Shown: positions 36,762 to 45,802 of the stretch, one piece after another
Layout: each line of letters opens with the position of its first letter
How positions within the stretch are numbered: position 1 is the stretch's first letter
Source of the DNA: Glutamicibacter creatinolyticus
GTDB lineage: Bacteria > Actinomycetota > Actinomycetes > Actinomycetales > Micrococcaceae
Assembly (NCBI RefSeq): GCF_006094275.1
Contig: NZ_CP034412.1
Location: 806,001-870,000 of the forward strand
DNA length: 64,000 nucleotides
Direction of reading: 5' to 3'
Translations under genes and position numbers: made by a program
Notes under the pieces: generated by a model
The model's database searches: none
Told to the model about the DNA's origin: nothing
Seen by the model: only the letters and a program-made list of their open reading frames with translations

Positions 36762-38642
36762 ATGGCAGGGCTGATTAAACGCGAAGACATCGACGAGGTG
36801 CGCAACCGCACCGACCTGAAGGAGGTCGTCGATTCCTACGTCACGCTCAAATCCGCGGGCGTGGGTTCCTTCAAGGGGCTGTGCCCCTTCCACGATGAGC
36901 GCACCCCTTCCTTCCACATCCGCCCGCAGCTGGGCACCTTCCACTGCTTCGGCTGCGGCGAGTCCGGGGACGTGATCGCGTTCATCCAGAAAATGGACCA
37001 CTCCTCGTTCACCGAGACCGTGGAGCTGCTGGCCGGGCGCATCGGCTACGAACTGCATTATGAGGACGGCGGCAGCGGGCCGCGCCGCGAGGAATACGGC
37101 AAGCGCCAGCGCCTGGTGGACGCACACAAGGTGGCCGAGGAATTCTTCCGCACCCAGCTGGGCACCGAGGAGGCGGCCACGGCCCGTGACTTCCTCACCG
37201 GGCGCGGCTTTGACGCGCAGGCGGCGAACCAGTTCAGCGTCGGTTACGCGCCCAAGGGCTGGGACGGGCTGCTCAAGCACCTGCGCTCGAAGGGGTTCCG
37301 GGATGAGGAGCTGAAGCTCACCGGCATGTTCTCCGAGGGGAACCGCGGCCTCTACGACCGGTTCCGCGGCCGGCTGACCTGGCCGATCCGGGACCTGGCC
37401 GGGGCCACCATTGGCTTTGGGGCGCGCAAGCTCTACGAGGATGACCAGGGCCCGAAGTACCTGAACACCCCCGAAACCCAGCTGTACAAGAAATCCCAGG
37501 TGCTCTACGGCATCGACCTGGCCAAAAAGCGGATCTCCAAGAACCGGCAGATCGTGGTGGTGGAGGGCTACACGGACGTGATGGCCTGCCATCTGGCCGG
37601 GATCGATACCGCCGTGGCCACCTGCGGTACCGCCTTCGGCACCGACCACATCAAGATTGCCCGCCGGCTGCTGCAGGATGACGGCACCGGCGGGGAAGTG
37701 ATCTTCACGTTCGACGGCGATGAGGCCGGGCAGAAGGCGGCGCTGCGCGCCTTCGAGGAAGACCAGCGCTTCATCGCCCAAACCTATGTATGCGTCGAAC
37801 CCACCGGGGCCGACCCCTGTGACCTGCGGGTGAACCGCGGGGATGAGGCGGTGCGGGAACTGATCGAGCTCAAGCGCCCGCTCTTTGAGTTCGCCATCCG
37901 CGCCGAGCTGAAGAAGTTCAACCTGAACACCGTCGAGGGGCGGGTGCAGGCGCTGCGCAAGACCGCACCGATCGTCGGGCAGATCCGCGACTCGGCCATC
38001 CGCCCGGCCTACGCCCGGGAACTGGCCGGCTGGCTGGGGATGGACAACGAGGATGTGAACCGGGCGGTGCAGGCCGCGATCCGCCGGGCCCGGCTGCCGC
38101 GGGCCGCGGACCTGGAACCGGTCCCGGCCCAGAACGGGGCCACGGCCACCGAACCCGGCCAGCCGGCGTTCGAACGCCCCGATCACCGCGACCCGGTGGT
38201 GCGCCTGGAACGCCAGGCCTTGGAGGTGGTGATCCAGCAGCCCGGGCGGCTGGGCAACGAGCAGTGGCAGGCCTTCTACGAGGCCCGCTTCATGGCCCCG
38301 GCCCACGCCGCGGTGCATTCGGGGATCGTCGCGGCCAGCTCCGCCGGGGCCTCTGCCAGCGCCTGGGTGCAGGTCATCCGTGACGAGGTGCCCGAGCAGC
38401 TGCGCTCCCTGGTCTCCGAGATCGCGGTGACCTCGATCCCGGCCTCCGATGAGGACAGCCTGGCCCGCTACTGCACGGACATCATCAACGGGCTGATTGA
38501 GCTGCAAATCACACACCGCAAGGCGGAGCTCATCGGCCGGCTGCAACGGGCCGAGCTGGACCCGCAGGGTGAGGAATACAGCCAGATCAACCGCGAGTTG
38601 ATGGAGCTGGAGATGCGGCGAAGGATTCTGCGCGGGAACTGA
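36762..38642 (+). CDS. dnaG: DNA primase
   Basis: A 626-residue replicative primase. The CHC2 zinc finger is LCPFHDERTPSFHI ... TFHCFGCGESGDV. The RNA polymerase/TOPRIM domain shows WPIRDLAGATIGFGARKL, the metal-binding VVEGYTDVMACH and FTFDGDEAGQKAA. The C-terminal helicase-binding domain begins after about residue 445. ATG at 36762 (MAGLIKREDIDEVRNRTDLK) follows GAGTGAGGGTC. It is the last gene of dus-dgt-dnaG and is followed by tRNA-Asn, a common arrangement in this group. Confidence 0.96.
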   Translation: MAGLIKREDIDEVRNRTDLKEVVDSYVTLKSAGVGSFKGLCPFHDERTPSFHIRPQLGTFHCFGCGESGDVIAFIQKMDHSSFTETVELLAGRIGYELHYEDGGSGPRREEYGKRQRLVDAHKVAEEFFRTQLGTEEAATARDFLTGRGFDAQAANQFSVGYAPKGWDGLLKHLRSKGFRDEELKLTGMFSEGNRGLYDRFRGRLTWPIRDLAGATIGFGARKLYEDDQGPKYLNTPETQLYKKSQVLYGIDLAKKRISKNRQIVVVEGYTDVMACHLAGIDTAVATCGTAFGTDHIKIARRLLQDDGTGGEVIFTFDGDEAGQKAALRAFEEDQRFIAQTYVCVEPTGADPCDLRVNRGDEAVRELIELKRPLFEFAIRAELKKFNLNTVEGRVQALRKTAPIVGQIRDSAIRPAYARELAGWLGMDNEDVNRAVQAAIRRARLPRAADLEPVPAQNGATATEPGQPAFERPDHRDPVVRLERQALEVVIQQPGRLGNEQWQAFYEARFMAPAHAAVHSGIVAASSAGASASAWVQVIRDEVPEQLRSLVSEIAVTSIPASDEDSLARYCTDIINGLIELQITHRKAELIGRLQRAELDPQGEEYSQINRELMELEMRRRILRGN

Positions 38643-38696
38643 GCGGCCGATTTTGGCTTTTCGAATCCGCTCGGGTAAAGTTAAATCTCGTTGCAA

Positions 38697-38769
38697 TCCT
38701 CCATAGCTCAATAGGCAGAGCATTCGACTGTTAATCGAAGGGTTGTTGGTTCAAGTCCAACTGGAGGAG
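38697..38769 (+). tRNA. tRNA-Asn (GTT), copy 1
   Basis: A 73-base cloverleaf with acceptor TCCTCCA/TGGAGGA and discriminator G, D-arm AGCTCAATAGGCAGAGC, anticodon loop CTGTTAA (anticodon GTT) and T-arm TTGGTTCAAGTCCAA. No CCA is encoded. Identical to the copy at 48478-48550. Followed immediately by a perfect terminator. Confidence 0.97.
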
Positions 38770-38774
38770 CTCAC

Positions 38775-38807
38775 AAGGTCCCGGATCCCATGGATCCGGG
38801 ACCTTTT
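38775..38807 (+). terminator. Terminator of tRNA-Asn copy 1
   Basis: A perfect 14-base stem, AAGGTCCCGGATCC (38775-38788) with 38792-38805, a 3-base loop and TT after the stem, 6 bases behind the tRNA. Confidence 0.85.
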
Positions 38808-38892
38808 CCATGCCCGGGCATCCCTTGGACGACCCCATCGAGGACCGGTGATCCGAAAGTTCTCCCCCAAAAAGGCCCCGCGCACAGAACAA

Positions 38893-38932
38893 GCGCCCGG
38901 CCCGGACCCGGGAAGGGGTCCGGACCGGGCGC
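38893..38932 (-). terminator. Hairpin downstream of aminotransferase
   Basis: GCGCCCGG (38893-38900) pairs with CCGGGCGC (38925-38932) and CGGACC with GGTCCG inside. It lies 20 bases after the aminotransferase stop on the minus strand and is a likely terminator for it; no T-run is evident. Confidence 0.55.
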
Positions 38933-38951
38933 CGCCAGGAGGAGGAAGTGG

Positions 38952-40049
38952 CTAGGCCTTGTCGATGGCTTCGCGCAGGGCCGCCAGCAGCAGCGCCACC
39001 GAGCCCGGGTTCGCGTTCGGGCCCATCAGGCCGATGCGCCACACCGAGTCGGCGTACTTGCCCACCCCGGCGCCGATCTCGATGTTGAAGCGCTCCAGCA
39101 GGTACTTGCGCACCCGCGCCGAATCCACGGTCTGGGGAACCTTCACGCTGGTCAGCTGCGGCAGGCGGTGGCCCTGGGCGGCAAACAATTCCAGGCCCAT
39201 CTCCTGGATCCCGTCCTGCAGCGCAGTGCCCGCCTCCTGGTGGCGGCGGGTGACGGCATCCAGGCCCTCTTCCAGGATGCGGTTGATGCCGGCCTCCAGG
39301 GAGGCGACCATCGCCACCGGGGCGGTGTGGTGGTAGGTGCGCCCACCGCCGGTGGACCCGGTGGTGTAGCCGCCCAGCAGCCCCAGATCCAGGTACCAGG
39401 ACTGCGGGCGCTCCACCCGGCGCTCGAAGGCGCGCTCGGAAATGGTGAACGGGGCCAGGCCCGGGGCCACGCCAATGCACTTCTGCGATCCGGCGTAGCC
39501 GATGTCGATGCCCCACTCATCGGCCAGCACCGGCATGCCGCCGATGGAGGTGACCGCGTCGGTGATCAGCAGGGCATCGCCCTTGATCGCGCCCAGCGCG
39601 GCGATGTCCGAGACCACCCCGGTGCTGGTTTCCGCGTGCACCGCGGCAATCACCGCCGGGTTCGGGTGCGCATCGGCAACCCGCTGGGCGTCCACCGGCG
39701 TGCCGTACTCGTGGTCAACGCGCACCACCTCGGCGCCCACCCGGGCGGCGACCTCGCACATGCGTTCCCCGAACAAGCCGTTGACCGCGATCACCGCAAC
39801 ATCCCCGGGGCGGATGGTGTTCACGAACGCAGCCTCCATACCGGCCGAGCCGGTGGCGCTCAACGGCAGGGTGCGCCGGTTCCCGGTTCCCCACAGGGTG
39901 CGCAGCCCGTCGCACACCCGGTCCATGCGCTCGATGAACAGCGGGTCCAGGTGACCCAGCAGCGGAAGACCCAGGGCGGCGGTGGCCTCCGGATAGGGGT
40001 TGCACGGGCCGGGACCGAACAGGTGGCGGACGGGAACCAGGTTGCTCAT
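38952..40049 (-). CDS. Class V aminotransferase (alanine/serine-glyoxylate type)
   Basis: A 365-residue PLP enzyme of fold type I. Visible: the N-terminal HLFGPGPCNPYPEATAALG, the phosphate-binding SATGSAGMEAAFVNTIRPGD, AVHAETSTGVVSDIAALG, the cofactor Asp in LLITDAVTSIGGMPV and the Schiff-base Lys in GYAGSQKCIGVAPGLAPF. The family converts glyoxylate plus alanine or serine to glycine plus keto acid, or acts in the serine and purine pathways. It is monocistronic between tRNA-Asn and the siderophore genes; no link to the siderophore pathway is apparent. Confidence 0.9.
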   Translation of the reverse strand: MSNLVPVRHLFGPGPCNPYPEATAALGLPLLGHLDPLFIERMDRVCDGLRTLWGTGNRRTLPLSATGSAGMEAAFVNTIRPGDVAVIAVNGLFGERMCEVAARVGAEVVRVDHEYGTPVDAQRVADAHPNPAVIAAVHAETSTGVVSDIAALGAIKGDALLITDAVTSIGGMPVLADEWGIDIGYAGSQKCIGVAPGLAPFTISERAFERRVERPQSWYLDLGLLGGYTTGSTGGGRTYHHTAPVAMVASLEAGINRILEEGLDAVTRRHQEAGTALQDGIQEMGLELFAAQGHRLPQLTSVKVPQTVDSARVRKYLLERFNIEIGAGVGKYADSVWRIGLMGPNANPGSVALLLAALREAIDKA

Positions 40050-40179
40050 AATTGCTCACTTTCGTCGAGGGGTTGGCGCACCTGGTTCCACCCTAGGCGG
40101 AAGTGGGGGCGAAGTGAAAGCTAGCTCACACCCGGCTGCCGGCAGCACCGCGCCGGGCCGCCACCCGCGCCCCTGCGCG

Positions 40180-42593
40180 CTAGCTTGTCCCGGCCAGGTG
40201 CTTGTCGCACAGCGTTCGCCTGGGCGGCACCGCCGGATCCCCAAACCCGGACAGCGGGTTCTGTAGTTCTCCGGCATAGAGCAGCCCCGAGGACTGGTCG
40301 CTCAAATCCAGCATCTGCTGGTTGTTGCGCAGCTGCAGCCGGTTCAGGCAGGAGAGCGGGAACGCTTCGGTGAACAGTCCCAGCGCGTCGAAGTGCTGCG
40401 CCTGGGCCGGGTTCTCGCGTCGGTAACGCAGCAGCCGTTCGGCCACCAGCGCCCAAAACTCCTCCTCGGCCAGCAGCCCCTCGGCATCCAGCAGCGGAGC
40501 CAGGAAGCGGAAAAGGAGTCAAAGACGTCGGTGAACACCGAGAGCACCGGATCCCCGCCGGTACGCACCCGCCGGATGTGCTCGGGCAGCTGCACCCGGT
40601 CGGAGAGCACCGCGATCTCCTCACCCAGGTCCTTGAGCAGCACCTTGTCCACCGCCCCGTCGCGCAGCACCAGGATCACGTTCTCCCCGTGCGGCATGAA
40701 CACCAGGTCGTAGGCGGCCAGGCAGTGCACCAGCGGGATCAGGTAGGCGTCCAGGTAGCGTTCCATCCAGGTGCGCGCCGGCAGCCCGCTGCGCCGGATC
40801 AAAGCCCCAACGAAGCTGTGGCCCTGCCCCTCAACATGCAGCAGGCTCGCCATGGTGGCCAGGTTCTGCCCCGGTTCCAGTGCCTCCAACGGGGATTCAC
40901 GCCACAACGCGGCGAGCATCTTGCGTTGCGCGGCGCCCGGGGTGGTGGCCGCCTCGTACTGCCGGTTGCGGTAGCCGACCGCCGCGACCTCGCGCAGCAG
41001 CCCCACCGGGGCGTCGCGCAGGAACTCATCGGTGTCGAACAGCTCCTGCAGCCATTCGTTGATCGCCGGGGTGACCTGCATGTAGTCGGCGCTCAGTCCG
41101 CGCATGAACCCCATGTTCAGGATCGACATCGCCGTTTTCACATAGTGGCGCCGCGGGTGGCTGAGGTTGAAGAACGTGCGGATCGACTGCTGCGGCTGGT
41201 AGCGGTCCGCCCCGTGGCCCAGCCAGAGCAGCTCACCACGGGCCACGTCGTTGGCGAACGTGGTCGCCAGGCGGTGCTCCCACTGCCAGGGGTGCACCGG
41301 GATCAGCAGGTACTGATCCGGGTCCCGATCGGTGCCGGCCAGCAGGTGTTCCAGCTGCCCGCGCAGCCTGCGCAGCTCCGTCGCGCCCAGCTGCTGGCGC
41401 AGCAGGTGATCCAGTGCCTGGACCTGGGGCTGTGTTGCACCAAGGTGGGTGAAGGTGGCCCGGTTATGGTGGGCCGCCACCCAGCCCAAGGGGGTGTCGG
41501 CCCCGGTTTCCGGGGCATAACGCAGATAGTCCCCGCGCCCCACCCCGATGCGTCCGTTGTTGGCCACGAAGCACGGGTGCCCCTCGGTCATCGCGGCCTC
41601 GATGCGCTGGAAGGACTGGGCGGGGGTGCCGGCGAACTCGGCCAGCTGCCCGCTGTCCTGCTGCGCGTGCTGCTGCTTGTAGCAGTGGCTGGCCAGGGTG
41701 CTGGTCAGCTCCTCCACATAGGTGGGCAGCTGCTGGGGGCTGAGGGTCAGCTCGTGGGCGAACACCGTGACGAAGTCCAGCACGTCCACGGTGTCCGGCC
41801 GCCACGCCTGATCGGTGAACACCCAATGGCGCAGCGAAGCCGGCTGCACCTGCCAATGCTCCAGCAAGTAGTGGCGGGCCTGGAATTCGTAGCGGTGCCC
41901 GTGCCCCTCAACCCGGTAGCGGCCCTCCGGCAGCGGTTGCGGGTGCAGCAGCCGTTCATGGCTGAACTCGCCAATGGCCTTGGCCAGCAGGTGGTGGTGG
42001 GCCTGCTGCCAGTGCCCGGGCCGCAAATGCCCGGGGGAGGGGACCAGCCCGGTGGCCTGTTCAAAGTCGGCCCGGGTGCAGAGCGAGAGCAGTGCGTGCT
42101 TCTGCGACCCGTCCGCTTCGGTGAGCCGCACCTGGCCCGCCGGGCGGAACCCAACCCGGGCGTTCAGTGCCTGGATCGGCTTGTTGGCCAGGTCGGGTTC
42201 CACCACCACCCGTTCGGTGCCCGGCCCGGTGAATGCGTGGGCCAGTGCGGCGGTCATCGCCGCCAGCGTGAAACCGGGTTCTGCCGCGGCCGGTGGGGCG
42301 GGGACCAGCAGGTGCAGTCCCACATCCCCGGGCACCACGTGGTAGGCCTCGGCCAGCGGGGAGGTGGCCGGGTCATAGAGCTCGACCAGGAAGCGCGGTT
42401 GCCCGTCCCGCTGCCCAAGCAGCACCCGGTAGTCCTTCGTGGCTAGCAGTTGGCGGTATTCCTCCTGGACCCGTTGCCTGCTGGCCCCGGTCAGACCCCA
42501 GAAACGGGCCTGTTCGGTGCTCACCCAGCGGTGCAGCAGGGCCGCATCCTCGGGCAGCCGCAACGGGCGGAAGCTGAAATCGGTGGCGTTCAT
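40180..42593 (-). pseudogene. GNAT acyltransferase-NIS siderophore synthetase (IucC/DesD) fusion, single frameshift
   Basis: An 804-residue protein if repaired. Residues 1-185 are a GNAT domain of the AlcB/RhbD type that acylates a hydroxylamine (DesC role). The remainder is an IucA/IucC synthetase that forms amides with ATP (DesD role): HPCFVANNGRIGVGRGDYLRY, PVHPWQWEHRLATTF, YVKTAMSILNMGFMRGLS, GQGHSFVGALI, and MPHGENVILVLRDG with LLKDLGEEIAVL. The frame breaks at an A4 run (40511-40514, plus strand): one more A restores FDSFFRFLAPLLDAEGLL and the C-terminus to 40180. The length is one base short of a multiple of three, as expected for a one-base loss. Last gene of the cluster. Confidence 0.88.
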
Positions 42594-42603
42594 CGTCTGT
42601 CTC

Positions 42604-44004
42604 CTAGTCCTTCAGCACGGTGTTGGATGCTTCCCGGTGTTCGGTGGGCAGGCCTTCGAGCCCGGCGGCCCCAAACCGCTGGAACGCGATGCGCTGCTCC
42701 ACCGGGTAGGCTTCGCGTCCGGTGATCCGGTTCAGCAGCACCGAGTTGCGGTATGCGCCCATGCCCAGGTCCGGGGCGGTGAACCCATGGGTATGCAGTT
42801 CGGCGTTCTGCACGAAAATGTCCTGGTGCACGCCCACCGCATAGTTGCGGTCCACATCCAGCCGCCCGTCCGGCAGCCGGCGCAGCCGGGAGTCGATGCC
42901 GGAGAGGAAGTCCGGGGCCCCGGTGCGGTAGCCGGTGGCCAGCACCAGGTGGTCGGTGCCAAAGCGCAGCTGACGGTGGTCATCCTCGTGGCGCAAAGTC
43001 ACCTGCAGTGCGTCTTCGGCGGTGCCGGATCCGGCCTCGATGGCGGTGGCAGTGCAACCGGTGCGCAGATGCACCGGCGGACGGCCGTGCACGCTGCGCT
43101 GGTAGAGCTGCTCGTGGATCTCATCGATCAGGTCGGCGTTGATGCCCTTGTACAGTCCCTTGTGCCGGGCGGAGAGTTCATCGCGCCGGCGCATTGGCAG
43201 GGCGTGGAAGTGGTCGATGTACTCCGGGGAGGTCATCTCCAGGGTGAGCTTGGTGTACTCCAGCGGGAAGAAGCGGTTTGAGCGGGTGGCCCAAACCAGG
43301 TGGTCCTCCTGCGGCAGGTGCTGCAGCAAATCCAGGAAGATTTCTGCCGCGCTTTGACCACTGCCCAGTACCGTGACGACCTTTGGGCGCTCGCCGTCGG
43401 CGCTGAGCAGCTCCGGGCGGGAGAACACGTAGCGGCTGCTGTGCACCAGCCGCCCGGTCGCCTGGGCGGCCTCGTTCGCGATCGGCGGTACGTAGGGCTG
43501 GGAACCGGTGCCGATGACCAGCCGGTCGGCGCTGATCGTGGTCATGCCGCGATTGGTGAGCACCAGCAGGAGGTAGCGGCCGTTGGCGTAGCTGGCCTGC
43601 ATGACGCGGTGGCCAAAGCGCACGCTGGGCAGCTCTTCGGCGGCCCAGGCCAAATAGTTGCTGTATTCGTTGCGCAGCGCGTAGAAGTTCTCCCGGATAT
43701 AGAACGGGTAGATCCGCCCGTGCTGCTTTAGGTAGTTCAAGAACGAATACCGGCTGGTCGGATCCGCCATGGTGACCAGGTCCGCCATGAAGGGCACCTG
43801 CAGGTGCGCCCCCTCCAGCATCATTCCCGGGTGCCAGGCAAAATAGTCATCGGCCTCCAGCACGGCCAGGGACAGATCCTGCAGGGGTTCGGCCAGTGCC
43901 GCGAACCCCAGGTTAAAGGGTCCGGCCCCGATGGCCACGACGTCGAAGTGTTCTGCCGGAGTGCGGGATGTCCCGGAAGCGCTCTGGGCTGTGTGCTTGG
44001 TCAT
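42604..44004 (-). CDS. Lysine/ornithine/cadaverine N-monooxygenase (siderophore hydroxylase)
   Basis: A 466-residue FAD- and NADPH-dependent N-hydroxylating monooxygenase (IucD/DesB family). The FAD motif VVAIGAGPFNLGFAALAEPL is at the N-terminus, the NADPH motif VLGSGQSAAEIFLDLLQHLP is central, and HLVLATGYRTGAPDFL is the typical C-terminal ATGY block. In the desferrioxamine pathway this enzyme hydroxylates the free amine of cadaverine. It overlaps the decarboxylase gene by 4 bases and is 10 bases upstream of the synthetase gene, so the three form one operon. Confidence 0.93.
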   Translation of the reverse strand: MTKHTAQSASGTSRTPAEHFDVVAIGAGPFNLGFAALAEPLQDLSLAVLEADDYFAWHPGMMLEGAHLQVPFMADLVTMADPTSRYSFLNYLKQHGRIYPFYIRENFYALRNEYSNYLAWAAEELPSVRFGHRVMQASYANGRYLLLVLTNRGMTTISADRLVIGTGSQPYVPPIANEAAQATGRLVHSSRYVFSRPELLSADGERPKVVTVLGSGQSAAEIFLDLLQHLPQEDHLVWATRSNRFFPLEYTKLTLEMTSPEYIDHFHALPMRRRDELSARHKGLYKGINADLIDEIHEQLYQRSVHGRPPVHLRTGCTATAIEAGSGTAEDALQVTLRHEDDHRQLRFGTDHLVLATGYRTGAPDFLSGIDSRLRRLPDGRLDVDRNYAVGVHQDIFVQNAELHTHGFTAPDLGMGAYRNSVLLNRITGREAYPVEQRIAFQRFGAAGLEGLPTEHREASNTVLKD

Positions 44005-45521
44005 GGGCGTCCTTTCGCGAAGTTCTCGGCGAGCAGCTCGTAGCCGGCCTGGCAGATCAGGTCGAGGATCTCCTCCAGGTCCCGCACCGTGGTGTTGGGG
44101 TTGAGCAGGGTCAGCTTCAGCAGGCGACGCCCTTGCACGGTGGTGGCGGCGACCATGGCCTGGCCCCGCTCGTACAGCCGCTGGCGGATCGCGTCATTCA
44201 GCGTGTTCGCGTGGTGTTGGGGCAGCGGCTCGGTGGGGTGGTTGAAGCCAAACACCACCGTGCTCAGCTGCACCGGTGCTTCAAGGCGCAGCTCGGCGCG
44301 CACCCCGATCAGCTCCTGCGCTTCGCCCGCCAGCTCAATGACCCGGTCGAACATGGTGCCGATGGCTGACGCGCCGATCGTGCGCAACCCCACCCAGAGC
44401 TTGAGCGCGTCAAACCGCCGGGTGGTCTGCAGCGACTTGTCGACCTGGTTCGGGGTTTGCGCCGCGGCGGCCCGGGGGTTGAGGTAGTCGGCGTAGTGCC
44501 TGATGGAGTCAAAGTCCGTCCCCTCGCGAAGGACCAGCGCACTGGAGCCGATGGGCTGAAAGAAGGACTTGTGAAAGTCCAGTGTGACCGAGTCGGCCTG
44601 CTCGATGCCCGCCAACCATTGCCGGTGGCGCGGTGATACCAGCAGACCGCAGCCGTAGGCCGCGTCAACGTGCAGCCAGGTCCCGAACCGGCGGGCGAGG
44701 GCCGACAGATCCGAGAGGGGGTCGATGGCTCCGAAGTCAGTGGTGCCAGCGGTGGCGGATATCGACATCGGCAGCAGTCCGGCGGCCACGTCCCGCTCAA
44801 TCTGCTCGCACAGAGACACACTGTCCATGCGGTGGCGGGCATCGGTGGGGATGCTGCGCACCGCGTCCTGTCCCAGGCCCAGCAGCATGGCGGCATTCGC
44901 GATGCTGAAGTGGGCGTCGGCGGAGGTGTAGATGCGCAATTGCGAAAGCCGGTGCGGCAACGGGCCGTCCAGACGGGCCACTGCCCGATTCCGCGCAATC
45001 AGCATCGCCTGGACGTTGGACTGGGTGCCGCCGGAAGTAAAGATGCCGTCCGCCCGTGAGACAGCAAATCCGATGAGCCCGGCGCTCCACTGCACCAGGC
45101 GTTGTTCGATCAGGGTTGCGCCGGCGCTCTGGTCGAAGGTGTCCATAGACGTGTTCAGGGTGCTGACGAACGCCTCTGCGGCCACCGACGGGATGAGCAC
45201 GGGGCAGTTCAAATGCGCGGCGTACTTCGGGTGGTGGAAGTACACGGCATCACGCAGGTACAGCTCCTCCAGTTCGGAAAAGACCTCAGCGCTGGAACCC
45301 AGCGGTGTTTCCAGGTCAACGGCCTCGATGCGTGGTGCCAAGTCGGTGGGGGAGGGACCGGTGGTGGGGGAATTGGCCTGTTGCAGTTGGCGTGTGGCCC
45401 GATGAAGCGCGTCTTCGGTTTCCTCTCGGAATCGCGTCGCGGTGGCGCCGCACAGCAGCGTGTCCTCGGGCGTGGTCGGTTGCCGCCGTTGTGGCCGCAG
45501 AGTCTGAAGGGAGGTGCCCAT
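44001..45521 (-). CDS. PLP-dependent decarboxylase, siderophore pathway (DesA-like)
   Basis: A 506-residue group II PLP decarboxylase (DDC fold). The cofactor Lys is in SVTLDFHKSFFQPIGSSALVL, the cofactor Asp in HVDAAYGCGLLVS, and the TSGGTQSNVQAMLIAR block is conserved. In desferrioxamine-type pathways it makes cadaverine from lysine (putrescine from ornithine in relatives); a diaminobutyrate decarboxylase cannot be excluded by sequence alone. ATG at 45521 (MGTSLQTLRP) is preferred over a far-upstream in-frame start because GAGGAC lies 7 bases before it. An IdeR/DtxR-like site lies about 30 bases upstream. First gene of the biosynthetic operon. Confidence 0.88.
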   Translation of the reverse strand: MGTSLQTLRPQRRQPTTPEDTLLCGATATRFREETEDALHRATRQLQQANSPTTGPSPTDLAPRIEAVDLETPLGSSAEVFSELEELYLRDAVYFHHPKYAAHLNCPVLIPSVAAEAFVSTLNTSMDTFDQSAGATLIEQRLVQWSAGLIGFAVSRADGIFTSGGTQSNVQAMLIARNRAVARLDGPLPHRLSQLRIYTSADAHFSIANAAMLLGLGQDAVRSIPTDARHRMDSVSLCEQIERDVAAGLLPMSISATAGTTDFGAIDPLSDLSALARRFGTWLHVDAAYGCGLLVSPRHRQWLAGIEQADSVTLDFHKSFFQPIGSSALVLREGTDFDSIRHYADYLNPRAAAAQTPNQVDKSLQTTRRFDALKLWVGLRTIGASAIGTMFDRVIELAGEAQELIGVRAELRLEAPVQLSTVVFGFNHPTEPLPQHHANTLNDAIRQRLYERGQAMVAATTVQGRRLLKLTLLNPNTTVRDLEEILDLICQAGYELLAENFAKGRP

Positions 45522-45550
45522 GGCGTAGTCCTCAAGTTGATTACATGATG

Positions 45551-45569
45551 TTTGGTCAGGCTTGCCTAA
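45551..45569 (-). promoter_or_regulatory. Candidate IdeR/DtxR iron box
   Basis: Read on the minus strand this is TTAGGCAAGCCTGACCAAA, matching the DtxR/IdeR consensus TTAGGTTAGGCTAACCTAA at 14 of 19 positions, including both TTAGG-like arms. It lies 30 bases before the decarboxylase start, a position where Fe(II)-bound repressor would block transcription. Iron repression of the cluster is the inferred role. Confidence 0.6.
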
Positions 45570-45802
45570 CGGGAACTTATTAACATCACAGCTAGGTAAC
45601 GTATTGCAAATTCGGTGCAGATCAACTCGAAATCGTCTCGGAGTTTTCTGATATTTACACCAAGGAAGAATGCAGTGATTTATGATGCCCGTCACCAACG
45701 GCATGAAGACCGTAATGTGAAGCTCCCACGGCTCTGCCGCGACTGCGAAGCCATTGATGCCCAGGGTCTCAACGAGGGCACTGCGGCCTGTTGGATTCGG
45801 TG

